A stretch of DNA of 64,000 nucleotides from FEN-1279 sp964501535 (GTDB lineage: Bacteria; Bacteroidota; Ignavibacteria; Tepidaquicellales; Tepidaquicellaceae): NCBI GenBank assembly GCA_964501535.1, contig CAZCSV010000003.1, positions 248,001 through 312,000 on the forward strand, in the 5' to 3' direction. Below, one piece after another: positions 36,059 to 44,992 of the stretch. The notes below the pieces were generated by a model. That model saw nothing but the letters and a program-made list of their open reading frames with translations. It ran no database searches and was not told the origin of the DNA. How positions within the stretch are numbered: position 1 is the stretch's first letter; every line of letters starts with the position of its first letter. A program made the position numbers and the translations under genes.

Positions 36059-37690
36059 ATGAAAATGAATAAATTAAATATATTAATATCAATCTTTATC
36101 TTAACAGGTTTTTTAAACGCCCAGCATATTACGCATCCGAAGGAATACAAGCTTTCCAAGCAAGCTTTCAGGGAATTTAAAATAAGTAATACTGACAAAA
36201 AGCCTTTACTAGTGACGGTGAATCCAAACAGGTCGAAATACCCAATTAGCAATTTCATAGTAAGGATAATTCCATTCGGGGACACAGTCTGGTTTTCGAC
36301 AGGAAGCGGGCTGATGAGAACTGTCGACAGGTTCAATACGTTCGACAATTATTACGATTTAGCTCCGTTCGGGATAGACGACATGTCGGGACTGGCTGTA
36401 TATAAGAATATAGTTGTTGTTGCTACAGCAACGACTGAGGAAATAAGCGGAGAAGACATCCCTGTAGGAACGGGAATCAAGGTATCGACTGATTACGGAG
36501 TAAACTGGAATTCATTTCCACAGCCTGTAGACGGCAGATATGACACATCGATAGTTTACGGAAATAACATTTTATACGCGCTTCCGGTAGTAGTACCCCA
36601 GCAAAACCTGTCTTATGACATAGAAATAACGAGAAATAAAAGCGATTTGAACAATTACACAATCTGGATTACATCATGGGGCGGGGGCTTGAGAAAATCG
36701 ACCGATTACGGAAACACATGGCAGAGAGTGGTATTGCCTCCTGACGACCTCGACAGCATAAGAATAATAGATACGGGTTATACTTTCAGCGTTAATGTCC
36801 GGAACAATTACAATCAAACACCTTTCTGCATTAAAGCATTAAACGATTCGACTATTTTCGTCGGAACAGCGAATGGGATAAACAAATCTACAGACTGGGG
36901 ATTGAGCTGGAGGAAATACAGTTATCAGAATTCAGGTTCAGGCACAAGCAGAATATCGGGTAACTTTGTAGTAAATCTGCACATACAGAGATACGGAGGG
37001 AAAGACATTATTTGGGGAGCATGCAGAAGGGCAAACGACAATAACGAAATCAACGCAATCAGCTACACAACAAATTACGGGACAAACTGGGCTTACACAC
37101 TTGCAGACATACAGCCAAGGAACATCAGCTCTAAAGATTCCATTGTATATGCGGAATCGGATAACGGTTTATGGAGAAGCTATTTCGGAAAATTCGACTG
37201 GACAAAGCCGGGTTTGATTTACGACGAGGTGACCAAGGACCAACTGAGAACAAGCAATTTTTATTCGGGTGCATATCTAAACGATACGCTTTATTTCGGA
37301 AGCGGGGACGGTTTATGCAGGACGATAGAAAACGGCCAGCCATGGACTGCGAAATGGAAAATATTCAGAGCAATGAAGGTGATAGATTTGAATTCCGACA
37401 TTAAGACATACGCGGCACCGAATCCATTTTCACCAAACTATGAAGTTGCGAGAATATTTTATAAATCGGGAAAGCCAACTTCAAAAATCACCATAAAGAT
37501 ATTCGATTTCGGTATGAATCCGGTAAGAACGGTAATTCAAAACGCAATGAGAAACAGTCCGGATGAACTATTTACGATATGGGACGGCAAAAATAACGAA
37601 GGATATCAGGTAGCAAACGGGGTGTATTTTTACAGAATAGAGATAGATGAAGACACGCCCGTCTGGGGAAAAATTTTAGTATTACAGTAA
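36059..37690 (+). CDS. Secreted BNR-type protein with FlgD-Ig-like C-terminal domain
   Basis: The 543-residue product has a signal peptide (about 1-21, GFLNAQ) and BNR-type blades (STDYGVNW, STDYGNTW, STDWGLSW, TTNYGTNW). The C-terminal 95 residues differ from the NYPNPFNP type. They begin YAAPNPFSPNYE and end WDGKNNEGYQVANGVYFYRI, the FlgD Ig-like form often used as an alternative T9SS or surface-sorting tail in this group. It is directly followed (17 bp) by two PorV/PorQ-family genes, suggesting that it may be their client. Function otherwise unknown. Confidence 0.82.
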   Translation: MKMNKLNILISIFILTGFLNAQHITHPKEYKLSKQAFREFKISNTDKKPLLVTVNPNRSKYPISNFIVRIIPFGDTVWFSTGSGLMRTVDRFNTFDNYYDLAPFGIDDMSGLAVYKNIVVVATATTEEISGEDIPVGTGIKVSTDYGVNWNSFPQPVDGRYDTSIVYGNNILYALPVVVPQQNLSYDIEITRNKSDLNNYTIWITSWGGGLRKSTDYGNTWQRVVLPPDDLDSIRIIDTGYTFSVNVRNNYNQTPFCIKALNDSTIFVGTANGINKSTDWGLSWRKYSYQNSGSGTSRISGNFVVNLHIQRYGGKDIIWGACRRANDNNEINAISYTTNYGTNWAYTLADIQPRNISSKDSIVYAESDNGLWRSYFGKFDWTKPGLIYDEVTKDQLRTSNFYSGAYLNDTLYFGSGDGLCRTIENGQPWTAKWKIFRAMKVIDLNSDIKTYAAPNPFSPNYEVARIFYKSGKPTSKITIKIFDFGMNPVRTVIQNAMRNSPDELFTIWDGKNNEGYQVANGVYFYRIEIDEDTPVWGKILVLQ

Positions 37691-37707
37691 AAAATAAACT
37701 ATTATTA

Positions 37708-38742
37708 ATGTATAAAAAGATTTTTTTAATACTGACGATTTTAATCGTTTACTGCACAGGTGCGGAAGCGCAGTCAGGCAGTTATGCGGGAAGCTTTGCA
37801 AGAATGGGTTTCGGGGCACGAGGTCTTGCTTTAGGGAACGCAATGGTATCGGATATATTCGGAGATGTCAGCGGGTATTACAATCCTTCGCTTGCATGTT
37901 TTCAGGAACAGGGAATACTGAATTTTGGATACACAGCCATGACCTTAGACAGGAGGCTGAATTTTGTCGGTTTCGCAAAGAAATTTAAAATTCCCAAACA
38001 GGAAAAAGGCGGAGCGGGTATAACGCTTTCCTGGATAAATTCGGGAGTATCCGATATAGACGGAAGGGATAACGATGCGAAACAGATTGGTATGTTATCA
38101 ACATATGAAAACCAGTTTTATCTCGGGACAGGCTTTCTGCTCGACGAGAATCTCTCATTCGGGGTAGGTTTCAAACTTTATTATTCGAAATTATATGATG
38201 AAGTAAAATCATCATCTATTGCATTTGACCTTGGTGCAATTTACAGGGTAAGACCCGACCTGAGTATAGGTGCAGCAATCAGGGATATTTCTGCAAAGTA
38301 TAAATGGGAGACATCGAATATATACAACGAACTGGGAACCACCACGGAAAACAAATTCCCCGTACTTGCAGATATTGGGGCGACTTATCTTTTACCAAAA
38401 AACCTCGGTATTGCTTCAATCGAATTTGAGACAATGATAAACCCGAGATTTGAGACCAAAGATACCTCAGGAGCCGTTACAAAAAGTGAAAGGACATATA
38501 ATTACATATTAAAATTCGGAACGGAGTTAAGGCTATCGGAACAGCTGAAAATAAGAGCAGGTGTTGACAGAATGGATTTCAATGCAGATGACTTCTGGGG
38601 AAATATCAAGCCAGGATTCGGTGTAGGTTTTTATAAATCTTTTTCCAAGGATGTAGCACTGGGGCTGGATTATTCGTTCCAACTCGAACCGTTTACGCAC
38701 GAGCCGATTCACAATATCGGTATTGGTTTTAAATTTAAATAA
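37708..38742 (+). CDS. PorV/PorQ-family outer-membrane protein
   Basis: The 344-residue product has a signal peptide (ending GAEAQ). The family opening FARMGFGARGLALGNAMVS is followed by GYYNPSLACFQEQ. Strand-rich sequence ending GIGFKFK indicates a FadL-like outer-membrane barrel. PorV and relatives bind T9SS cargo at the outer membrane and pass it to the attachment machinery. It lies between a FlgD-tail secreted protein and a second family member, so a cargo-handling role fits. It could be a PorV paralogue rather than the main PorV. Confidence 0.88.
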   Translation: MYKKIFLILTILIVYCTGAEAQSGSYAGSFARMGFGARGLALGNAMVSDIFGDVSGYYNPSLACFQEQGILNFGYTAMTLDRRLNFVGFAKKFKIPKQEKGGAGITLSWINSGVSDIDGRDNDAKQIGMLSTYENQFYLGTGFLLDENLSFGVGFKLYYSKLYDEVKSSSIAFDLGAIYRVRPDLSIGAAIRDISAKYKWETSNIYNELGTTTENKFPVLADIGATYLLPKNLGIASIEFETMINPRFETKDTSGAVTKSERTYNYILKFGTELRLSEQLKIRAGVDRMDFNADDFWGNIKPGFGVGFYKSFSKDVALGLDYSFQLEPFTHEPIHNIGIGFKFK

Positions 38743-38781
38743 TTTGTTTTAAATAATTTAAATAAGTATTTTAACTCAATT

Positions 38782-39678
38782 ATGAAGAAAATATTCATCA
38801 CAATATTCATTTTACTGACAGCAATTACATTAAACGCGCAGAATGACGGAACTGCAAATACGGGGCTTGCTTTTTTAAAGCTTGGTGTAGGTGCCAGAGC
38901 ACTTGCAATGGGAGATGCATATTCCTCCATATGTGATGACGGAACTGCCGTAATATACAATCCGGCTCGATTAAACTCCGGAAAAGATAATAACGTTACG
39001 CTGATGTACAATTCTGCCATGAAAGATTTAACAAATAATTTCATAGGAGTAAAATTCAAATTCAACAAATTCGGTCTTGGCTTAGGATTATTTAAAACAA
39101 ATATAGCGGACATTGAGATAAGAACCATTCCGGGAGCGCCAGTCGATAAATTCGATGCTCAGAATCTATCTCTGAATCTTTCATTATGCTATGAAATATA
39201 CGAGAATATAACGTTAGGGGTAACGTCAAAGATGCTATACGAAAAAATATACATAGACGAATCCTCCGGTTACGGTTTTGATATCGGTACAAATTACAAA
39301 AGAGATAATCTAAGTTTTTCATTCGTGCTTTCCAATCTCGGTTCGATTAACGAATTGAAAAATACGAGCACAAAACTGCCGACAGCAATAAGATTCGGCA
39401 GTGCATATTCATTTGCGAAAAGTAATTTTAATTTCATACTTGCACTCGAGGGATACAAAGTACTTGACGGAGGAAAATTACATATAAATTCGGGGGGAGA
39501 AGTGTGTTACAAGGACCTGTTATTCATCAGGGCGGGTTATCAGACTGCATACGAAAACAAAGGTTTTACAACAGGATTGGGATTTAAATATAAAGGTATA
39601 ATGCTGGATTATGCTTTTATTCCGTATTCGGATTCGTTTGGAACGAGCAATACAATATCCTTAGGATTTAATTTTTAA
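38782..39678 (+). CDS. PorV/PorQ-family outer-membrane protein (second copy)
   Basis: The 298-residue product has a signal peptide (ITLNAQ). The same signature is present: AFLKLGVGARALAMGDAYSS and then AVIYNPARLNSG, closing with NTISLGFNF. It is a second barrel of the family directly after the first. The two differ too much for a recent duplication. Its final A overlaps the ATG of the glycosyltransferase gene, so it reads straight into the glycan cluster. Confidence 0.88.
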   Translation: MKKIFITIFILLTAITLNAQNDGTANTGLAFLKLGVGARALAMGDAYSSICDDGTAVIYNPARLNSGKDNNVTLMYNSAMKDLTNNFIGVKFKFNKFGLGLGLFKTNIADIEIRTIPGAPVDKFDAQNLSLNLSLCYEIYENITLGVTSKMLYEKIYIDESSGYGFDIGTNYKRDNLSFSFVLSNLGSINELKNTSTKLPTAIRFGSAYSFAKSNFNFILALEGYKVLDGGKLHINSGGEVCYKDLLFIRAGYQTAYENKGFTTGLGFKYKGIMLDYAFIPYSDSFGTSNTISLGFNF

Positions 39679-41351
39679 TGTTTAATAAAATATTAAATTA
39701 TTTAAACGACAGAAAAAATTCTTTCAAGATATTTTTTCTAATAGTCGTTTTTCTGTCTGTCGTAAAATTACCGGCACTTTTTACTGCTGATATACAGCCC
39801 TGGGATGAGGGTATGTATGCCACAAGGGTACTATCCATTCATTTAAACGGTGATTTCATAGACCAGAGCGAGCATTCGGTTGGCAGGTTTTATTCAAGTT
39901 CACACCCTCCCCTATTAATCTGGATAGGATATTTCTGTTCTGTTTTATTTGGAACTAATTCCGTTACGTTAAAATTTATTCCTTTCATATTCAGTCTTTT
40001 AAGCATTCTGCTTTTAATTTTAATCGGCAGAAACATGTTCAATTCCATATCCGGAATTATTGCCGCTGTTGTTTTTTCAAGCAACATTATATTCAGTGTG
40101 TTTTCGAAAAGATTTCAGTTCGATATGCCGTATACATTTTTTATACTGCTTTCCTTTTACCTGTTTCTTTTATATACGAATAACAAGAAAGCGGTATACA
40201 ACATACTTGGGGGAGTTGTATTCGGTCTTTGTTTAATGGTAAAAATACTTGTCGGATTTTACATACCGATAATAATATTAGTCTCTTTAATTTTTTTAAG
40301 GAAGAGAATCAATTATAAGTTATCAGATTTAATTATTTTCACGTTAATCGGAATACTTATTGCTCTTCCTTGGCATTTATACATGCTGAGCCTGCACGGC
40401 AAGGAATTCACGGATTATTTTTTCGGGTTTCACATACTCGACAGGGCATTTGTAGGGGTGGAGCACAACACAAAAGGTTCCGGTTATTTGTATCATATAA
40501 ATTATTTGCTTTCGATAATTCCATACTCGATTCTGATATTCGTCACGCTGGTAAAAGACATCATAAAATTCAAGGAATTAGACAGCAAAAAAATATTTTT
40601 AATTATATGGTTTTTGACAGGATTAGCCATAATAACCATTTTCAAAACAAAACTCGAAGTATATGTTTTATTGATTTTAGCTCCCGGCAGTCTGATGCTA
40701 TCGGACTATATTTACAATTTAAGCAAAGCGAGCAAGAAGGAAAAGCTAGCATTAGTCATACTCACTGCTTTAAATATCATATGGTCATTATCTTTATTTT
40801 TAAGAAGCAATTTAACATACAAGAGTATTTTCTCACAAAACTTATTCATTTCGATTTCTTTAATTATCCTGTTATTTCTAATCTTATATTTCACCATAAA
40901 TTTTTTTTCAAAGGTACTTTCAGTAATAAATTTTTATTATGTTTTTATTTTTTTATTTTGCATTGGTATAAATACTTTTTATTTATTTCATACGCCTGAA
41001 TGGGAAGATACTTACGAGATAAGATTCATCAAATCGGAGATTGAAAAAAGCAAAAGGAAAAATATTGTATATATAGGTTCTAATTACAGGGCAAATCCGC
41101 AATTCAGCTTTTACTTTGATGGTCTGGATCTGGGCTGGAAAAACAATAAATATAATTATGAATTAATCGATACGAAAAACGGTATAGAAGAAGTGAAGAG
41201 CAAACTAAACGGATTAAACGTCAAGGATAACAACATAATTGTAGAGAAAGACAATATAAACAGAAGCGAATACGAGGAATCAAAGAATTTCATTCCGGCG
41301 GATTTTAAATTAATATATCAAACAAGAGGATACGAACTTTATCAAAAATAA
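39678..41351 (+). CDS. ArnT/PMT-like GT39-family glycosyltransferase
   Basis: The 557-residue product is an integral membrane protein with about 11-12 hydrophobic segments. The first periplasmic loop carries the acidic motif ADIQPWDEGMYATR, with the catalytic Asp-Glu typical of GT39/GT83 transferases. The second short motif SSHPPLLIW is also typical. A soluble C-terminal part follows at about 450-557. Such enzymes move a sugar from a polyprenyl phosphate donor to a lipid or protein on the periplasmic side. Acceptor and donor cannot be named. It opens a run of tightly spaced glycan genes. Confidence 0.87.
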   Translation: MFNKILNYLNDRKNSFKIFFLIVVFLSVVKLPALFTADIQPWDEGMYATRVLSIHLNGDFIDQSEHSVGRFYSSSHPPLLIWIGYFCSVLFGTNSVTLKFIPFIFSLLSILLLILIGRNMFNSISGIIAAVVFSSNIIFSVFSKRFQFDMPYTFFILLSFYLFLLYTNNKKAVYNILGGVVFGLCLMVKILVGFYIPIIILVSLIFLRKRINYKLSDLIIFTLIGILIALPWHLYMLSLHGKEFTDYFFGFHILDRAFVGVEHNTKGSGYLYHINYLLSIIPYSILIFVTLVKDIIKFKELDSKKIFLIIWFLTGLAIITIFKTKLEVYVLLILAPGSLMLSDYIYNLSKASKKEKLALVILTALNIIWSLSLFLRSNLTYKSIFSQNLFISISLIILLFLILYFTINFFSKVLSVINFYYVFIFLFCIGINTFYLFHTPEWEDTYEIRFIKSEIEKSKRKNIVYIGSNYRANPQFSFYFDGLDLGWKNNKYNYELIDTKNGIEEVKSKLNGLNVKDNNIIVEKDNINRSEYEESKNFIPADFKLIYQTRGYELYQK

Positions 41352-41353
41352 TT

Positions 41354-42322
41354 TTGGAAATACTTAAAACTGAAATATCAAACAACAGAGAGTGGGCTGA
41401 ATTTCTCAACAGCGATTACAACATGTTTTACGATTTCAGATTCATCTCTTACAACAATGTCTTCGGTAAAAACATAAACTGGCATCACCTGATATTTAAG
41501 GATAAAAATAAAACAATAGCGATACTGAACGGCTGCGAAAAAAGGTTAAGCGGGAAAAAGATATATATATCCTGTGACGGAGTAAGCTTCGGAGGTTTTC
41601 AATGGAGAGAGAAACTGAACGTAGTTGATTATATAAGCACAGTAAAGGTTTTCAAAGAATATCTCTTCAATAACGATTTCAGCTCGTGTATAATAAGGAA
41701 TCAACCGCTTCTGTACCAAAAGCATTTCAACGAGGAAAACGAATATTCTCTAATAAATCAGGATTTCAAGATTTCAAATCATTCGATAACGAACATTATA
41801 AACCTGAAGGAATTCGAATTTGAAAAGCTTACAAATCCAAAAAAAAGGGCGATACAGAAATCGGAAAAAAACATTATTATAGAACTGCACGAAAAGAATA
41901 TTAACACAGTATTTTTAAAACCATACTATGATGTTTTGTACAGGAACAGAAAGCTGAAAAACGTTACCCCGACTCACACGCTTGAAGAGCTTGTGTATTT
42001 AAAAAATGAGCTGCCGGAAAGAATTTTTCTATTTTCGGCTCAGGTAAACGGCATTATCGCAGGTGTATGCATTTTATTCCTTGTTAAAAACGATGTGGTT
42101 CTGAATTTTTACCTCGCAACCGATGAAAACTACAAGAAAGAAAGAGTCGCAGATTTTCTGTTGTATAAGTCAATAGAATGGGCAAAGAACAGAAGTTATC
42201 ATTTTTATGACATCGGCACATCAAACGTAGGCAAGGATTTGCTGGAAGGGTTGTTCGAGTTTAAGAAAAAATTCATGGCAAGCGGTTTCTTGCGCAAGAC
42301 ATTCGAATTAAACATTAAATAA
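41354..42322 (+). CDS. FemAB/GNAT-like acyltransferase
   Basis: The 322-residue product starts at TTG two bases after the previous stop. The next ATG, 23 codons later, would cut into the fold. The C-terminal half has the GNAT-like core (IFLFSAQVNGIIAGVCILFLV, then RVADFLLYKSIEWAKNR and YDIGTSNVGKDLLEGLFEFKKKF), as seen in FemAB-type proteins of polysaccharide clusters. These transfer acyl or aminoacyl groups to sugars or peptides. The exact substrate is unknown. In context it probably decorates a surface glycan. Confidence 0.75.
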   Translation: MEILKTEISNNREWAEFLNSDYNMFYDFRFISYNNVFGKNINWHHLIFKDKNKTIAILNGCEKRLSGKKIYISCDGVSFGGFQWREKLNVVDYISTVKVFKEYLFNNDFSSCIIRNQPLLYQKHFNEENEYSLINQDFKISNHSITNIINLKEFEFEKLTNPKKRAIQKSEKNIIIELHEKNINTVFLKPYYDVLYRNRKLKNVTPTHTLEELVYLKNELPERIFLFSAQVNGIIAGVCILFLVKNDVVLNFYLATDENYKKERVADFLLYKSIEWAKNRSYHFYDIGTSNVGKDLLEGLFEFKKKFMASGFLRKTFELNIK

Positions 42323-42337
42323 ATTTTATATTTTCTT

Positions 42338-43306
42338 ATGATAATAAAGAACAAAAGAATATTTATTACAGGTGGAGGCGGATTTATAGGCAGTAAACTT
42401 GCAGAATCATTGGGGAAGGAGAATGAAATTCTTGTTTATGACATTTTTCTGAGAGACTCGCTGAAATACAAAAAAATAGATAAAAGACATTTTAAAATTA
42501 TTGACGGGGACATTCGTGATTTTGAAAAATTAAAAAAAGCAGCTGAGAATTTCAGACCGCACATAGCGGTACATCTTGCCGCAATAGCGGGTGTGGATAC
42601 AGTAATTAAAAATCCGATTAAAACTATGGATATAAATATAATCGGCACGATGAACTTTTTAAAATCCTTAAAGAAATATATTCATATACTTGAAAGAGTG
42701 GTCAATTTATCAACCAGTGAAGTATTAGGTGCATACTCTTACAAATCCAGCGAAAAATCCGGAACAAAGTTTGCTCCCGTAGGTGAAGCTCGATGGACAT
42801 ACTCGGTAAGCAAAGTCGCAGGTGAACATCTGACATACAGTTTTTACAAAGAATATAATTATCCTGTAGTAACAATAAGGCCTTTTAACATATACGGACC
42901 AGGACAAATCGGCGAAGGAGCGATTCAAATATTCATTAAGAATGCAGTTAAAAACAAAAGTATTGAGATTCACGGGGATGGCGACCAAATCCGCTCCTGG
43001 TGTTACATAGACGATATGATGGACGGAATTATGCTGTGCCTGACAAATAAAAAAGCAATCGGTGAAATTTTTAACATTGGTAATCCGAAAGGCACTATTA
43101 CAATAAGTTCACTCGCGGAAAAAATTATTACATTATGCAAAACAAAATCGAAGATTATATATGTCCCGAAGAATTATGTTGATGTGGAGCTCAGAATTCC
43201 CAGTATAGAGAAAGCAGAAAAGCTACTTGGATTCAGACCTAAAGTGGACTTAAATACCGGAATCATGAAGACTTTTGCATGGTACAAAAAATGGTTAAGT
43301 AATTAA
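42338..43306 (+). CDS. NAD-dependent nucleotide-sugar epimerase/dehydratase
   Basis: The 322-residue product is an extended SDR. The NAD loop ITGGGGFIGSKLAE is at residues 9-22 and the catalytic pair lies in WTYSVSKVAGEH (YxxxK). The serine region is NLSTSEVLG. RPFNIYGPGQIGEGAI and the C-terminal RIPSIEKAEKLLGFRPKV are typical of UDP-glucose 4-epimerase and dTDP-glucose 4,6-dehydratase relatives. The precise sugar is not readable. It may provide a precursor for the cluster's formyltransferase or glycosyltransferases. Confidence 0.88.
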   Translation: MIIKNKRIFITGGGGFIGSKLAESLGKENEILVYDIFLRDSLKYKKIDKRHFKIIDGDIRDFEKLKKAAENFRPHIAVHLAAIAGVDTVIKNPIKTMDINIIGTMNFLKSLKKYIHILERVVNLSTSEVLGAYSYKSSEKSGTKFAPVGEARWTYSVSKVAGEHLTYSFYKEYNYPVVTIRPFNIYGPGQIGEGAIQIFIKNAVKNKSIEIHGDGDQIRSWCYIDDMMDGIMLCLTNKKAIGEIFNIGNPKGTITISSLAEKIITLCKTKSKIIYVPKNYVDVELRIPSIEKAEKLLGFRPKVDLNTGIMKTFAWYKKWLSN

Positions 43307-43313
43307 TAGTATA

Positions 43314-44252
43314 TTGAGTAACAAGAATATCAAATACTTTTATCTTACACACGGAAAGTTAGGGCTGGAATGCCTAAAAGGTTTGATTAAAAAGAAATAC
43401 CCGCCCGAATTTGTTGTTATTCACAAAGCATACGAAACCGAAAAACTATTAAATGATTTTTTTCAGCCCATAGAGAGAATCTGTTTTTTAAATGATATAA
43501 AACTTTATAAAACAGTCAGAGTATCGGAATTTAAAAATAATTTCAGGGGACATGATATAGGAATATGCGTAGGTTTCATGGAAATAATAGGGAAAGAGAT
43601 TCTGTACATTCCGGAACTTGGTATTTTGAACCTGCATTGCGGCAGACTCCCCTATTACAGGGGCAGGGCTCCGATATCGAGAACGATTATTGACGGGAAC
43701 AAAGCTCTAACCTTAACGATACACAAAATGGACGAAGGAGTTGATTCGGGTGATATTTTATTCGAAGAAGACATTCAAATAAAAAGCAACGATGACGTAA
43801 ATACTCTTTATGAAAAATGCTGTAAAATATCATCTGAAGCAGTAATAAAAGGAATTGTAAAGATATGCTCTGAGAATAACCCGGAGAATGCATACAAAAA
43901 ACAGGATTTGTCTTTAAAGCAAAGACCAAATAAAAAAATCTCGGATGATGAGAGAAGAATTGACTGGAATGAAAGCACAGAATCAATACATAACAAGATA
44001 AGAGCGTTAACCATGCCGTATCCTTGCGCTTACGGTATATATTCAGATGCAAAATATTATTTCATTAAATCAAAAGTATTAAAAGGAATAACAGACAAAT
44101 CAAGAAAACCGGGAGAGATAATGCTGGTTGATGAAAATTATATCTTAATTAATTGTAAAGACGGTTTATTAAAAATTACCGATATGCAAAAAGAAGGAAA
44201 TGTAAAAATTGATTTTAAGGAGTTCTTTAAAAAGGGAGGGAAATTTAAATGA
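43314..44252 (+). CDS. Formyltransferase-family protein (sugar N-formyltransferase-like)
   Basis: The 312-residue product starts at TTG. The core matches N10-formyltetrahydrofolate-dependent transferases, with NLHCGRLPYYRGRAPISRTI in place of the methionyl-tRNA formyltransferase form NxHxSLLPxYRGxxP. The catalytic aspartate region is DEGVDSGDILF. A Fmt C-terminal-like domain follows (WNESTESIHNKIRAL). Its place between an epimerase and an amidohydrolase in a glycan cluster suggests sugar N-formylation (as in ArnA or WlaRD-like enzymes) rather than initiator tRNA formylation. That is inference from context. Confidence 0.82.
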   Translation: MSNKNIKYFYLTHGKLGLECLKGLIKKKYPPEFVVIHKAYETEKLLNDFFQPIERICFLNDIKLYKTVRVSEFKNNFRGHDIGICVGFMEIIGKEILYIPELGILNLHCGRLPYYRGRAPISRTIIDGNKALTLTIHKMDEGVDSGDILFEEDIQIKSNDDVNTLYEKCCKISSEAVIKGIVKICSENNPENAYKKQDLSLKQRPNKKISDDERRIDWNESTESIHNKIRALTMPYPCAYGIYSDAKYYFIKSKVLKGITDKSRKPGEIMLVDENYILINCKDGLLKITDMQKEGNVKIDFKEFFKKGGKFK

Positions 44253-44989
44253 AAATAATCGACGGACACACACATATAGGCAAATGGAGTCCCATATTCT
44301 TTAATTACGAAACTACAGTAGAGCAAGCAATAGAAGTCATGAAATCATCAGGAATACATTCTGCGGTATGTTTACCTGCAAGTGCAACATCGAACTCAGA
44401 ATTAATTAATAATATAAACAGTCAAAAGGATTTCAAGTTTTATTTTGCCGCCTGGATAAATCCCGAAGATGGAGAGCTGGACAGTTTTTTAGAAAACAAT
44501 ATAGACGATATTCCTCTTTTTAAATTTCATCCCTCGATTCAGAAAAGAAAAATTACAGATGAAAGCTACAAAAAATATATAAAGCTTGCGATAGAATCTG
44601 ACAAACCTATTATAGTCCATTGCGGGAGATGGCAGGAAATTGCATCATTTAAATACGCATTGGAGCTTCATAAAAATTCCCCCGAATTAAAAATCATACT
44701 GGCGCATTTAGGAGGTGACCAGCCGGGTCTGTATCTCGAATGTGCGAAGGAAGTGAAAAATTTAAATTCAAAGAATATATATTTAGGCACTGAATCAATC
44801 AGGGAGTTTTATTTTGTAAATGAAGTCGTAAATACAGTCGGTCCCGAAAGAATTATTTTCGGAAGCGATTACAATCTCGGGCTGCCAAAAATGTACATTC
44901 CGATAATAGAGAGTCTAAAAATTCCGGATTCAGACAAAGAATTGATTTTTTCTGGAAACATTACCGAATTACTTAACAGTAAACAGTAA
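44249..44989 (+). CDS. Amidohydrolase-family (TIM-barrel) metal-dependent hydrolase
   Basis: The 246-residue product overlaps the formyltransferase gene by 4 bp (ATGA), so translation is coupled. The metal-binding HxH is in IIDGHTHIGKW, a lysine-histidine region follows in LFKFHPSIQ, and later ligands are in PIIVHCGRW, KIILAHLGG and IIFGSDYNLG. This is the COG2159/TatD-like pattern. The reaction is unknown. Coupling to a formyltransferase suggests it acts on the same sugar or amide, for instance as a deacylase, but nothing in the sequence proves it. Confidence 0.8.
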   Translation: MKIIDGHTHIGKWSPIFFNYETTVEQAIEVMKSSGIHSAVCLPASATSNSELINNINSQKDFKFYFAAWINPEDGELDSFLENNIDDIPLFKFHPSIQKRKITDESYKKYIKLAIESDKPIIVHCGRWQEIASFKYALELHKNSPELKIILAHLGGDQPGLYLECAKEVKNLNSKNIYLGTESIREFYFVNEVVNTVGPERIIFGSDYNLGLPKMYIPIIESLKIPDSDKELIFSGNITELLNSKQ

Positions 44990-44992
44990 AAT

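Noticed and set aside
40370..40999. 209-codon ORF inside the GT39 gene in another frame
   Set aside because: The GT39 frame has clear motifs and membrane segments across the whole stretch, and the alternative frame has no recognisable features. It is a shadow of the real gene.
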